This document shows positions 11,907-22,553 of a stretch of 64,000 nucleotides of DNA, one piece after another. The notes under the pieces were generated by a model. That model was given only the letters and a program-made list of their open reading frames with translations, was not told the DNA's origin and made no database searches. The stretch spans positions 620,001 through 684,000 of the forward strand of contig JAWZYV010019936.1 in NCBI GenBank assembly GCA_038373885.1. The letters run 5' to 3'. Made by a program: the position numbers and the translations under genes. Position 1 is the stretch's first letter. Each line of letters starts with the position of its first letter. The stretch comes from Cheiracanthium punctorium. Its lineage: Eukaryota; Arthropoda; Arachnida; Araneae; Cheiracanthiidae.

Positions 11907-12932
11907 TTATTCTTCACAGTTATTATCGGTGTTAAAGAAATTGTTATAAGTTTGTAACATGTGGAATACCTGGTCAATAGGTTTGTCGTGCTGTTTCATT
12001 TTTTCAGAGACTTCATTAAAGAAGTTGATCATGTTGGAAATATCAGTAAAATTGGAGAGCTCTTTTATAGCAGAGAATAGTTCCCAAAATATTGGAAACA
12101 CAGATTCTTACTTATCAACTTGCTGGTTCTCCTTAGCTTAGGTTTACTTTTTTTAGCGATTGGTTTGACATCATTCTTGGGTTTTGGTATGGGATTCAGT
12201 CCAGAAGGTGTGGTTTTCTCAGTGTTGAGCTTTTTCATTTTGTTTTTTCTTGTCTGTTGATTCGGACTAGCAGATTTTTCTCGAGAGGTGTTAGCAACCT
12301 TCTCGTTTTGTTGAAATACTTCGTCGACGATAATTTCTTCGATAGGATCAGTCTTCTTCTCATGGGAAGGCGGGATCATTTTGGCACAAATTCTTCTTAA
12401 CTTGGTTCGCCAATTTTGCATTTCCAGGTTTGACCGGAGCAGTCTTCGTACTTTTGTTTTTATTCTCGCTATTGGGGTTTCTGGGGCAATCCCTGTATGC
12501 GGCAACGTGAGTGCCTTGGCATTTGACGCATTTGACGACTTGCTTCCTGTCCTTGGCTGGGTAGGAGATAAATGTGTGAGGTCCAGCACATTTTAAACAT
12601 TTAGGAGTTAACGCACTAGTGGCAGAGTGGTCATCATAGCTTAAACAGTTATGGCACTGCTTCATATTTTTCTGGTCCTTGTAGTTCTCAGTAGTCATAT
12701 TAAGTCTTCCGTATTTAGTTATTCTGTGGATTTCTTCCATATTAGAAGTCGGACGAAGGGTCACTAATGCGATCGACCAGTTTCGCAGTTTTTTGGAGTA
12801 GAGGAAATTAATCCTAAAGGGATCGAATTCCTTTTCCAGTAGGAAAGCATCAATTTCTAAAGTAGGTGTGGAGGAAGGGATACCTTTGATTTCGTACTTC
12901 TTTGGGCGTAACGATTTGGAATCCAGGGACAA
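11907..12932 (-). pseudogene. LINE ORF1 (gag-like, zinc knuckles), copy B, broken
   Basis: The frame at 12,932-12,360 begins with a PRE_C2HC-type segment (KYEIKGIPSSTPTLEIDAFL), followed by zinc-knuckle motifs (CHNCLSYDDHSAT, CLKCAGPHT and CVKCQGTHVAAYRDCP). Such proteins bind LINE RNA. A frameshift near 12,380 moves to a lysine-rich tail (12,360-12,065). Another near 12,100 leads to a final helical segment ending at 11,907 (KMKQHDKPIDQVFHML). The N-terminal part before PRE_C2HC is missing, consistent with 5' truncation of this LINE copy. ORF2 follows directly. Confidence 0.85.
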
Positions 12933-13048
12933 GAATGAGCACTGCTAACTGTCCGAAGGCTTAAATAGAAAAGAGAAAGGGGAGAGGAGCCATAGGGTCC
13001 ACCTCTCACGGAGAAATGTTTTCCCATTGGTAAAAAAAGAGGGGTTGC

Positions 13049-13735
13049 CTAGTCTGTCCTAATGCTCTCAGCAGAGCTGAGAGGTTCGGACTTAGAAAAT
13101 TTCGCCTTACTATTTGAGATAAAATTGATGAAACCGAAATTTTTTTCTTCTCTGGAGTTCAGCTTTTTCAGTTGAGATACGAGATCTTTTAAGTTATTTA
13201 ACAGTTCTTCAATGAAGTTAACGCCAAGTTTCTCTTCAATAGCTTGAATTGTTGCTGAAATTTCAGGGAATATATTTGGAATAGGTTTCTTATTGCTTGG
13301 GTTAGGCGTAGAATTTTGAATAGGGCTGTTGTTATATATTTTGCTTTTAAAAGCATCATCATAGGAGGAGGGTTTTCGTATTTTTCGAAATTTGGAGCAT
13401 ACCTGGTAGCTCGCGGTGTGGGAACCTTCGTAGCTACAACACAAGTGGCTGTAATTTTTAAGTTTTTACCTGGGCAGGACTTAGTTTTGTGATTGTCATC
13501 ACCGATGGCGCAGCAAACTTGTGAAAAACAAAATTTTGCTGTGTGAAAAAAAGCCATTACATTTATAGCAATGAATGATTTTCTTTACTGGTCAATATTT
13601 TTCAACAGTAATTTTAAAATGAAAGGAGTGAATTGAGAGTGTATACTTCATTGCTCTTTTCATTAAGTGGAAGATGTATTTGAAAGAAAGGCAGTGGTCT
13701 TTTATCTTTACGTGAAGTAAGTTAATTTACTTTAA
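13049..13735 (-). pseudogene. LINE ORF1 copy A, C-terminal half
   Basis: The minus strand encodes a second gag-like protein fragment. Near 13,690 it has RKDKRPLPFFQIHLPLNEKS, typical of the end of the PRE_C2HC domain. Zinc-knuckle sequence follows (CFSQVCCAIGDDNHKTKSCP and CSYEGSHTASYQVCSKF), then a tail with NIFPEISATIQAIEEKLG resembling the copy B tail. Frameshifts and stops are present, including one between the 13,557-13,198 and 13,444-13,049 frames. Its N-terminal half lies 8.8 kb away at 22,554-23,067, separated by the insertion described below. Confidence 0.85.
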
Positions 13736-14539
13736 CCCTTTATAAGGCGAGTTCATGTGCAGACTCGTAAGTACTTGGGATTTTTCTGGCCCATTTTATA
13801 GAATGAATTCATATATTTTCCCTCTACTGTAATATCACACGTGAAAATTGGAGTAACAAGTATTAAACAAACATAGAAATTTTGCAAGAGAATACATTAA
13901 TTATACACAAAATCAAAGTCGGAAAAGTACCTGCTGCTTGTACACGGAATTAAACGCAAAAATATATAACTAAAAGCGATGATTCATATGCTCAATTTTC
14001 GAGTAACTATTCGAGCGTTCTTTAAAATGAAAGAAACAGTGCCGGATTAAGACAGCGCGGGGCCCGTAGCAAATGTTACCATGGGGCCCCCTGGTCAGTG
14101 ACGCACCTATATATGTATATATATATATTTAGGGGGAGGAGTTCACCCTCACATTAAAGTAATAGAGCTAAATTATATGAGAAAATAAATAGTGCTAATT
14201 ATATTACAATTTATGTTTAGTGCTAATTAATGGTATTACTAATGCTAATTAGATGTAAACAAAACTAAAAGGTCCCACGTGTTATATTTGCGAGAGGTTT
14301 ATCCCAGCCCTTCCTCCACCTTGGGTGAGCTAATCTGTAGGTTTGTGCGATAATAAAATAAAACACAACTTTTACGAATTTTCTTGATTCAAAATGAAAA
14401 AATTTGAGTTAAAATAGTGTGCGGAAAAAATGCCGCAAGACATAGACAGTGAGTAAATAGATAGTGAGACTGCCGATGTTTAAAGTTATTTATTCGTACA
14501 ACTCAGGTTTTTTTTAATGAATGTTAATTTTTCATGGAT

Positions 14540-16698
14540 ATATATTTTGAATTTCTAACACTTCCCACCTTTCCCATATGCAAACATATAACTAGACAAG
14601 TTTACACACATAAAATAATAATTGTTTCTGTAAAGTTTTTAGAACCTTCGAAATCAATATGTATTTTAAACTGTGCCTTTAAACACTATTTTTTCCCCTA
14701 TAAAAATACATGCTTGTAAAATTATTTCATTATATATCTGGACGGTCTTTACTAATTATAGGTTACATATTTTTAACTTCTCTTAATTTATTTAATGGGT
14801 TAATTCATAAGAAATCGAACTGAGGATAGATAGATCTAGCACAATAATACCTCCACCATTCAAAATATACTGCATACACGGAAGGCATTTAAACTGTACA
14901 TGCTTGTACGGGGGGACTGTTACTTCCACATACCGTTTGGGACACTTCTAAAGGTCATTTCGTTAGTGTTCTACAAGCATATGTACATTACTTTTCAACT
15001 TATCCTCGTTAAAATGATATAAAATATTTTGCTCAAAAAATATTTATAAGAGGAATAGAATAATCTATATAATAAACAATAAAAAATTCGGATAAAACAT
15101 TCATTATCGTATTACGTTCAAATGTTTTTGCAAGACATAATAATCTTAAATGTGACAAGGAATTTGTGAGTTTCTTTGTGGGTCAAGAGTATCCGAAAAT
15201 TCTTTTTGTTTTCAGTTTGCCTGAGGTTATGGCTTCTCGGATGCCCCGACCGGGCGAAGTTCCTCTCGGTTCTAATTATTTTATTTGAACGAACGTACTG
15301 GCATTCGCGCTCTTGACCTGTGGTTTCGACCGGCCAAAAATGAATTCTTTCATATTTAACGTGGTTGATTTCTGAGATTAATAAGATAATTTATCGTAAT
15401 AGTGGATTCCCCAACTATAAAAAAATGACTTACATTCTATATATTATTATTGTTTCAAAAAATAATTCGCCTTTGTTTAAATACTGTAAAATGTAAAATA
15501 AATAATTAAGTAAAAACAAAGCAAGCCAATTACCAAAAGCCTTCTAAGATGGTTTACATCCTAGTACACCTTCGAATTTCGCCAAAGCCACCCGCCTTTA
15601 CTGCAAAATAAAAGAACTTTGGGGCTGCCCAATATCCGTTTAAAATACCATCCCCATATTTACTGCAAAACAAAATAACTTTATGTCCAATATTTAAATA
15701 AAAAGTATTGTTTCGTGGGGGATTATTATTGATTATGGGGCGCGTTTTTCCTCAATCTTAATCCTATGGATCTCAGCTCTCGGGGAAATGCAGAAGATCA
15801 ACTCGCGTTCCAGAGAACATCTTCAGAAATAGCCAAAAATGTTTCCGTTCTATTGAGTCATTTTGAAAAGTTTGATTACAACTTCATTAAAAAATTCTTT
15901 CGACTTGTTACTGAAAAGTCCCTGAAGTGATCGGGGCAGATAGACTACAGACTAATGAATAATACGGCCCACTGACGGATTAATACAATTTTGTGGGTGG
16001 AGGCTTGGATGGAAGATTCACATATATATATAAATTTTATGGAAGTAAGTTGGGATTGTTTACATTAATTTCATTTTTCTCGGGAGGGGCGGTCACCTCC
16101 TCTGCCCCCCTCCCTTTAATCCGCACTTGATCAGACCCTGAGTCTGTTTTTTTGTTTCGGCACTTAGTTTTCTTTCTATATTTTGTTTATTTCTGGATTC
16201 AGTCTTCAAATAAAGACAAAAATGTAACATTATTGGTAACGAATCCATTTTCTGAAGGCCATAGGTGGGTGGTGCAAGGATCTGGATACCCCTCCTCCGT
16301 TTGTCCGAGTTTCGCTTTTAGTCAACGAAAAGATAATGATACAGCATTCTTTCTGTCTTTCTTTTATTTCCCCCCTTTTGGATGCTCCCTGAAATTTTTT
16401 TCTGAGAACCGTGTTTTTGTTCCACAGTATTGTTGGATATACTCTTGTGTGTGTCCTTATTGCTGACTTTAGAATACTTATTCAGTTTCGTCTAGGTAAT
16501 GAGTTGACTAAATAATGCAGGCATGCAACAGCCACATTAAATATATTAATGACTATGTCATTTTATCTCTCACCCCCTTTTGAAAATGTGACATAAAAAT
16601 GAGACACTAAAGAATAAATGTCCGCTGAAAATGTTAGTATGTGTTACGTAAACCACCGATTTCTATAAGTTCCGTAAGGTTGCATTTATTTGATAAAA
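14540..16698. other. hAT interior, no recognised gene
   Basis: AT-rich sequence within the hAT unit. There is a small local duplication of a tttactgcaaaa-type word (about 15,598 and 15,658), and a GC-rich patch at 16,081-16,135 ending ccctttaatccgcacttg, which resembles a hAT terminus but has no convincing partner. The 104-codon frame at 16,152-16,466 (+) has no recognisable domain. Confidence 0.5.
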
Positions 16699-17463
16699 TC
16701 TAATATATAAAATTCTCCTGTCACAGTGTTAGTCACCTAACTCCTCCGAAACCACTCGACCAATTTTAATGAAATTTTCTATGTATATTCGTTACGTCTG
16801 AGAATAGGTTTTTAACTATGTCTCATACCAATAATTCATAAGGGCGGCCCACCCCAAAACGTTTAGCCCCCGAGTGCTATTCATTTCAATCAGGATTTCT
16901 GTGTAGACATTAGCGTGTCGAGTCACTTTTCAAATGTGTTTGCCAGATAATGTGGAGAAGGGGTGGGGCGTTAATAAAATGTTGAAAGTCGCACAAGGTT
17001 TGCAATTTCTGATAATTGATCGCTAAATGTGGTGCCAAAACGTGACAATTTATTATAAATATATTTCGCGTATAGTTAGAAAAAGCCTGGCGTATATTGT
17101 AAAAGAGTTTTATTAGGCGATTTTAATATATATTTCTATTCCGAAGAAGTGCTCTGTGGAACAAGAAAGGAAAACACGGTACACTCATGGATTATGATGC
17201 CCATTCCAAACAGCATTTAAAATGTCTTTGCGGTATAGTTGGAGTATGCCTAAAGGAAGAATATGCCTGGCGAAGATTGTAAAACAGTTTCAGTAGACGA
17301 TTTTAAGATAGATTTCGATTCCAAAGATGTGTTTTATGGTACAAGAAAGAGTTGATTCCTATTTTAACACCCTCACTCTCGCCAACTTAAAAAATCTCCG
17401 TACTTTGGCGAGCTTTGCAGTCATGGGTCTCTGGGAGTTATGCACAAGTTTCAACGGTCCTTA

Positions 17464-17783
17464 CGTATTATCCCGGCGGTCCGCCAAGACAAGCAATTTT
17501 TCACCAAGATAAATGCCGGGCACATGAAATTTAGGGATGGACGCGAGACGAGACAGGGATTTACAGCTTTTTTGCGAGACGAGACACACATTTTTAACAT
17601 TACGATATAGGGATTTTTGCGAGACGAGACAAAGTTTTTAGGCTATTTTGCGAGACGCGAGACTCCTATTTTTCGTCTCGCGTCCATCCCTAATGAAATT
17701 GTTGATGGTTTGGAATACGATTGGCAACGTATTTAAAATCTACGAAAAAGTAGTTTGGCGGAAGTGACCGCCGGGATAATACG
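17464..17783. mobile_element. TA-flanked MITE, copy 1, interrupted by a hAT MITE
   Basis: The ends are CGTATTATCCCGGCGGTC and its inverse, each next to TA (17,462-17,463 and 17,784-17,785). That suggests a Tc1/mariner-type MITE. Removing the inserted 161-bp element and one 8-bp duplication leaves about 151 bp. This matches the uninterrupted sister copy at 20,149-20,306 (158 bp). Confidence 0.82.
17532..17692. mobile_element. hAT MITE (161 bp), 8-bp duplication
   Basis: The tips are TAGGGATGGACGCGAGACGA and its exact inverse, flanked by identical 8-mers atgaaatt (17,524-17,531 and 17,693-17,700). Three internal gcgagacg-type units alternate with T-rich spacers. The sister MITE at 20,149-20,306 has the empty target: atgaaatt occurs once (20,211-20,218) with matching flanks. 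Confidence 0.92.
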
Positions 17784-19045
17784 TAAGTATCGTTTCAACG
17801 CACCCAAAAGAACTAGGTGATAACTAAAGTAAACAAACTAGCAATAAACGCGCCAGTTAAGGAATTTGAAGACAGTTAATTATTAAAATTACATTAATTG
17901 GTAATCCAAAATAAATAAAAATGTAACGACATGCTGTACTTACATGTTGTTCCAAATCGCCATTTTAATTCTAAATTACGATTTCTACATAAATGCGAAA
18001 AATCGTCATGGTAACTGCATATGTTTAATCATCGCCTCCTTGGCGAGAGTCGAGGCGTTAAAGTAGGAAACAATATATAAAACGGTGAAGTATAGTTGTG
18101 ATATACTTGGCGAAGATTGTAAAATAGTTTTAGTAGGCAATTTTATATTAGATTTTGATTCCAAAGATGGGTTTTACGAAATAAGAAAGAAAAATACAGC
18201 ACAGTCATGAATAATGATAACACTTTCCAACTTAATGGAATAAGGACAAAAATAGGGACGACGCATAAGTTATGATACGATTTTAATATATAGCACTATA
18301 GTGCGTATTTAAAATCTGAAAGTGTTTCAGATTTTCATTCTTTTTTTTTGGGGGGGGGGGCAAAATTTTTTATGGAAAGTCTATCAATAAGTCTCAAGGC
18401 CAAACTATGTCTGTTTGTGGATTAGATTTGAGCACACCATGTTTTTCACACGGACGCCACATACGTGGCATGCTCTCGAGTGGGCAAACCATACTGTGGG
18501 CATCCAGTTTGTTTGTGTTATCTAAAGATGGGATAACAAAAAATATTGTATATTCTATTGCGTTAAGGGATTGATATTTTTTAGTAAAATTAATGTAATT
18601 AGCGATATATATAAATTTAAAGACTAAATTACAATGAATTAAAAATATAAATGTTTGGTATTGTGTTATTTTTATATTCCAGCATCGTTCACAGCGCTCC
18701 ATGCCTCTTCCACTCATATACCACATCCTCACAAACTTAAAATAAGTTAGCCATTTCTTTCTACTAAAATAATCCAGGAATAATTTATATGGCAAAACAA
18801 CGTTTGCCGGGTCAGCTAGTGATTGTTTAAAAATTTCATCCGTTTATTTAAATACTATTAGTTCACAACAGCTTTAATCTATTGTTACAATATTTACTGA
18901 GCTGTAGAATGTGCATCACATGTATTTTTCTATAAATAGGTTACAATCCTAAAAATTTCAACATGGGGTTACCAGGTGAAATACACGATAGATGAGAGAT
19001 AAAATGACATAGTCCATTAATATCGTTTTAATATGGCAATCATGA

Positions 19046-19755
19046 AACTAAAAAATTAGGGGGTTCAGGGGGGTCTCCCATTGATGAGGCTCGAACAGCC
19101 GAGTTATACATATATTCTTTCAATGAGTTGTCTACAACTGATTTACAGTTCCACTATATAGATCTTCAGAAATTGTCTTATCCAAAAAATAAATAAATAA
19201 AAATGAAAAGAAAGAAATAACGAAAGAAAAAAAGATTTACAAGATTTATCTGTTGCCTTAAACAAATCAAGAAAGATAAGTCATGCCAAGCTTATAGATT
19301 ATAAAACACTTCCAATACAAAATATTTTTGCGCCAAATCTGCTATGTATTATAGTTAAAACTGGCGAGATTTCGTAGATAAAAAAATGTTGTATTATCAC
19401 TGTAAATGCAATTTTATGAGACCCTGTAAAAGACCATTAGTTTTTTTTAGCGTTTAACTGAAGAATATAAAATTATACTCATTGTCTTGTGATAGAAATG
19501 TATTAGTGTCTCTCAAATGCCACAGACTGCAATGGGAATTCTTTTGAGTGCTCCTGTAGAACTATTAATAATACGGACGTTATTCTCAATGGAGAGCATC
19601 ATTTTGAGAGCCTTAGTAATATATATGCCAACTTTGTTTTCTTTCAAAAATCGAATATCTCTAAAATATGTTTTCAAGAATGACTGCTGATTCAGTCATT
19701 CCTGTATCAACAGATACAGGGGGAGACCCCCCCCCGAACCCCCCTTTTAGTTCTG
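19046..19755. repeat. Imperfect inverted repeat pair, about 33 bp
   Basis: The left arm at 19,046-19,080 contains agggggttcaggggggtctc. The right arm at 19,715-19,755 is its approximate inverse (gagac...ccgaaccccccttttag). Mismatches lie mainly in G/C homopolymers. This could be the ends of another nested DNA element within the hAT unit, but no target duplication was found. Confidence 0.4.
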
Positions 19756-20148
19756 TTTTTTAGACTGTGCTATACATTGGATTTTTTTCTCCTGTAAAAG
19801 AACTATAAATGCTACATACACCATTTTCAATATGGTACGTGGTACTGTACATAGAAAAACATAAATTTCGCACAAATCGATGTATATCCACAGCAGTTAG
19901 AACACTGGATGGGTGGACATCAGAACAGACAAATGACCGAAATCATAAGGACGTTAACCCGTTTTGGGTTCTAATGCATTAACAAATTTTCGTCGGTCGG
20001 AGACCCCCTCCTACTCCTAGGTAGATAGCCCTTAACAAAAAACAATACAATAAATCAGCTAATTAAAGTGCGAGTAACGAATTTTCAAAATTTCCAAAGA
20101 AATCGACATAGCTTAATATAATTACATTAGACATTTTTCGAGGTACTA

Positions 20149-20306
20149 CATTATTATCCAGGCGATCCGCCAAGACGAGCAACTTTTTCGCCAAGATAAA
20201 TGCCGGACACATGAAATTATTGATGGTTCGGAATACGATTGCCAACAGTTTGCCAGGAAATTTGAGGGAAAAATAGTTTGGCGTTAATGACCGCCGGGAT
20301 AATACG
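20149..20306. mobile_element. TA-flanked MITE, copy 2, uninterrupted
   Basis: The right end is gaccgccgggataatacg followed by ta. The left end has decayed slightly (cattattatccaggcgatcc). The interior matches copy 1 across ccgccaagac, tttttc.ccaagataaatgccgg and atacgattg, and preserves the pre-insertion site of the hAT MITE. Confidence 0.75.
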
Positions 20307-21040
20307 TAAATACCTTTTTCGATTTATCGTAAAATAAAATAAAAATATCGCCAAGTTTGGTTCATTTTTCAAAGCATTTGTTTTGCACCCTATTTGGCAA
20401 TTTATCGCAAAAGCCGCCAACATTGCCGGCTTTTGGCTCAAATTTTGAAGGAGGCACACGATCGTCGTCGGATTATTAGCTAATCATATTGTAGGATAGT
20501 ATTATATGCTTAAAATAGATGCCTGTCTCTAAACTGCCATTGACCGTATTGTATAGAAATTATTTTGAGTGCTCCCGTATAGAAAAACTTTTAACTATAC
20601 AGACACTATTTTCGATGCAAAGCTTCATTTTGGAATCCTTCATAACATCCAATTTTGTTTCATTTCAAAGAGCAGAATATCTCTAAAACTAGAAGTCAAA
20701 GCCTTTTGTGAAGGCAATTACAACGGGCGAGAGAAAAAACATTTTAAGGAAATTTGTCTTTCATTCAATATATTTAATTTTCATCCACCTAAAATAAATA
20801 AGTTCATATTGAATTTTTATTACAGACCCAAATTGAATTTCATGCTCATCTGGAAACGCGCGGAATCTTTTCGCAGTCGAAAGCTTTCGTTTTGTATACA
20901 TAAACATTCGAATATCCAATAGATGATTTATTTGTGAGGGGAAAAACAATAATAAACTGTGTAATCGGGAGAAATTATTTTAAACGTATTGGAATCCCCC
21001 CAATTGTATGACGTCATTTTCACTTAAAATAGGTCATTTT

Positions 21041-21252
21041 GTCACGCAAATGATTCAATTTTTTGACTCTTGAAAACGAAATGGTGCTGAAAATAGCGAA
21101 AAATCGCTTAAAAATGAAGGAACGGGTGGATTTTTAGATTTTAAAATTGACAGATTGTTTTCTATATTTTTTTACAAACTTGTGAAAAATTTCAAGCGGA
21201 TCGTACAAACGATGTAGAAGTTGTTAGGCTTTTTGTCCTTGACTTTGTAATC
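21041..21252 (+). repeat. Dispersed repeat, copy 1 (partner 46,199-46,420)
   Basis: Shares long words with the partner copy: gtcacgcaaatgatt, gctgaaaatagcgaaaaatc, gaacgggtggattttt and gatcgtacaaacg. The order and spacing are the same and both lie on the plus strand. Divergence is moderate. No coding or TE terminus is recognised. Confidence 0.75.
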
Positions 21253-21308
21253 TTTTTGCATTCATAGAGGAAAAAGTTTTATCTTGAAGTCGGGGTTCAG
21301 CGCAACTA

Positions 21309-22018
21309 CAAGGGGTGATCAAATGAATAGGTACCAAACGTCGCAACAACCTAACCGTTATCATATTTGTCCATGCAGCTATAAGAGCACGTATCGAGAC
21401 ATCTAGGAATGCGATTGGAGCCTTTTGTGTGGATAGGAACATGCGGGGGCCCGCAGGAGAGAGCAGGAACTCTTGTAAAAAGCACTTGTAAAATAGACGT
21501 CCAATTGACGCGGCAGTGCGTGTGAGGACAGGATGGTGTTCACATTGCAAAATTCGACGATTTAAGGGCAGCGAGGCGTTATCCGATTTCTGACAGCGGA
21601 AGGTGTTCGTTAAACCGGCCACTATTCATCGCAGGATGATGATCGTATACTGGGAAGGCTGGGTGTCCCACAAGTCAATGAGAAAATGGAATGTCCGTTT
21701 TCGCCAAGGAACTGGTCACGTTCAAGTGGGAGACGTTGGACCATCCATCCGCCCTACAGTCCGGACATCTCACCCTGCGATTTCCATATGTTGGTTCCAC
21801 TGAAGAAACCACCTGAAAGGGAAGCGCTTCAACTCGGACGACGTACTCAAGGACGCTGTGACGGACTGGGTCTCGTCACGGCCACAGGAATTCTGGGAAC
21901 AAGGAATCCTGCGGCTTGTTCGTCAGTGGGATCGTCGTGCTCAGGCCTATGGTGTATATTTTGAATAAAGTCTACATTTGTACCCACCGTTCTTACCTTT
22001 TCATTTGATCACCCCTTG
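21309..22018 (+). mobile_element. Internally deleted mariner-like element (710 bp)
   Basis: The ends CAAGGGGTGATCAAATGAA and its inverse are flanked by TA (21,307-21,308 and 22,019-22,020). Plus-strand coding remnants include FVKPATIHRRM and GWVSHKSMRKW (N-terminal HTH-type region, from about 21,604). They are followed almost directly by HPPYSPDISPCDFH (about 21,746), the region around the third catalytic residue. The central catalytic block with the first two aspartates is missing, and the rest is frameshifted. The copy therefore cannot make active transposase, although its ends could still be mobilised by a relative. Confidence 0.88.
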
Positions 22019-22553
22019 TAGTTAGCAGGATGATACGCTTTAAAGAATAACGTCCCATAGAGCGCAATGTATTGGGACTATTTTGAGTGCTCCTGTAGAA
22101 AAAAATCAATAAATGCTACATAGATCCTTTACAATAGGGTACATGGTACTGCAGATAAGAATAACATATATAAATTTCGTAGAAATCAATGCCTATACAC
22201 GCGAGTCAAGGACGGACAGACAGAGAAACCGAAATCTTAAACACTTTTCTACCTTTTTGGAAAGTGTCAAAAAAGCTAGATCTTGAGAGGGAAAGACGAA
22301 AACTTTCAAGGTAAAGGCGCGGGGCCCCCAAAAGCGCGGGGCCCGTAGCATTTGCTAAATCTGCTATATTGTTAATCCGGCACTGGAAAGAAAAGTTCAT
22401 AAGCCAAATATAATTTAGAATCTAGATGTATGGAAAAAATATACAGCCAATATAACTGAACAAAAATCAGAAAATTCACTAATGATAATTGATTTCTGTA
22501 CTTAATAGACCATAGGTGGTAAGTATTTTTACCACGGCCTTATAAAGGGTTAA

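Larger units (their letters stand above)
9441..12950 (-). mobile_element. Jockey-clade LINE remnant, 5'-truncated
   Basis: Reading the minus strand from 12,950 downwards there is part of ORF1 (gag-like, 12,932-11,907) followed by ORF2 (endonuclease then reverse transcriptase, about 11,893-9,464). This is the gene order of Jockey-type non-LTR retrotransposons. Several frameshifts and stops break both frames, so the copy is dead. The 5' end lies inside ORF1, typical of incomplete reverse transcription. The 3' end near 9,440 lacks the usual RT C-terminal cysteine motif and an obvious poly(A) tail, so it is also degraded or truncated there. Confidence 0.9.
17090..18200 (+). repeat. Three diverged repeats with GDFN-type coding signal in the Helitron
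   Basis: Units at about 17,095-17,210, 17,255-17,350 and 18,100-18,210 share a ~110-bp core. Translated on the plus strand, unit 1 reads without stops, CKRVLLGDFNIYFYSEE continuing to WIMM. Unit 2 gives DCKTVSVDDFKIDFDSKD and unit 3 DCKIVLVGNFILDFDSKD, each soon ending in a stop. The GDFN word is a hallmark of exonuclease-endonuclease-phosphatase domains, which occur in LINEs and in some Helitrons. The repeats look like decayed copies of such an exon. A fourth copy lies outside the Helitron near 49,980. Confidence 0.55.
16699..18819 (+). mobile_element. Non-autonomous Helitron (2,121 bp)
   Basis: The 5' end is TCTAATATATAAAATTCTCC followed by tgtcacagtgttagtcacc, a typical arthropod Helitron head. 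The 3' end is CTAG (18,816-18,819), preceded at 18,791-18,808 by a hairpin (ggcaaa / tttgcc) lying 11 nt upstream. The host dinucleotide is A|T (A at 16,698, T at 18,820) with no duplication, as expected for rolling-circle insertion. No Rep/helicase is encoded. The interior holds degenerate repeats with a GDFN-like coding signal and a nested MITE. Confidence 0.88.
19540..22260 (+). repeat. Dispersed 'gagtgctcctgtaga' repeat family, three or more copies
   Basis: Related blocks begin with ttttgagtgctcctgtagaa or close variants at about 19,540, 20,562 and 22,078. The first and second share a following ~120 bp (tatctctaaaa). The downstream part of the first (about 19,800-19,960) matches that of the third (aatgctacata...ggtac.tggtactg). 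They are direct repeats with clear divergence, separated by other insertions. I see no coding capacity. They may belong to the internal body of the hAT unit or be an older interspersed repeat. Confidence 0.6.
14037..22385. mobile_element. Large hAT-type element with nested passengers (8,349 bp)
   Basis: The ends are CAGTGCCGGATTAA and its exact inverse. Shared subterminal sequence follows (gcgcggggcccgtagca near both ends, inverted). The 8-bp flanks are identical: gaaagaaa at 14,029-14,036 and 22,386-22,393. The CAGNG tips and 8-bp duplication define hAT. I found no hAT transposase inside, so this is non-autonomous or its gene has decayed. The interior carries a Helitron (16,699-18,819), a deleted mariner (21,309-22,018), a TA MITE (20,149-20,306) and several dispersed repeat units. 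These account for much of its size. Confidence 0.9.
13736..22549. mobile_element. piggyBac-like non-autonomous element, split by later insertions
   Basis: The left end CCCTTTATAAGGC is preceded by TTAA (13,732-13,735). The right end GCCTTATAAAGGG is followed by TTAA (22,550-22,553). A TTAA duplication with CCC-type tips is the hallmark of the piggyBac superfamily. After subtracting the nested hAT unit and its duplication, the original element was about 457 bp and non-coding, so it needed transposase from elsewhere. The subterminal regions contain small palindromes (ggtaaaaatacttacc near 22,518-22,533). It sits within the PRE_C2HC segment of LINE ORF1 copy A; joining the flanks through one TTAA restores a single gag reading frame. 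Confidence 0.88.

Noticed and set aside
14094..16130. A further hAT nested between cagtgacgcacct and ccctttaatccgcacttg
   Set aside because: The ends match poorly and no identical 8-mers flank them.
20569..20922. 117-codon plus-strand frame inside the hAT unit as a transposase piece
   Set aside because: No hAT motifs, and it overlaps a dispersed non-coding repeat; an opposite-strand frame is equally open.
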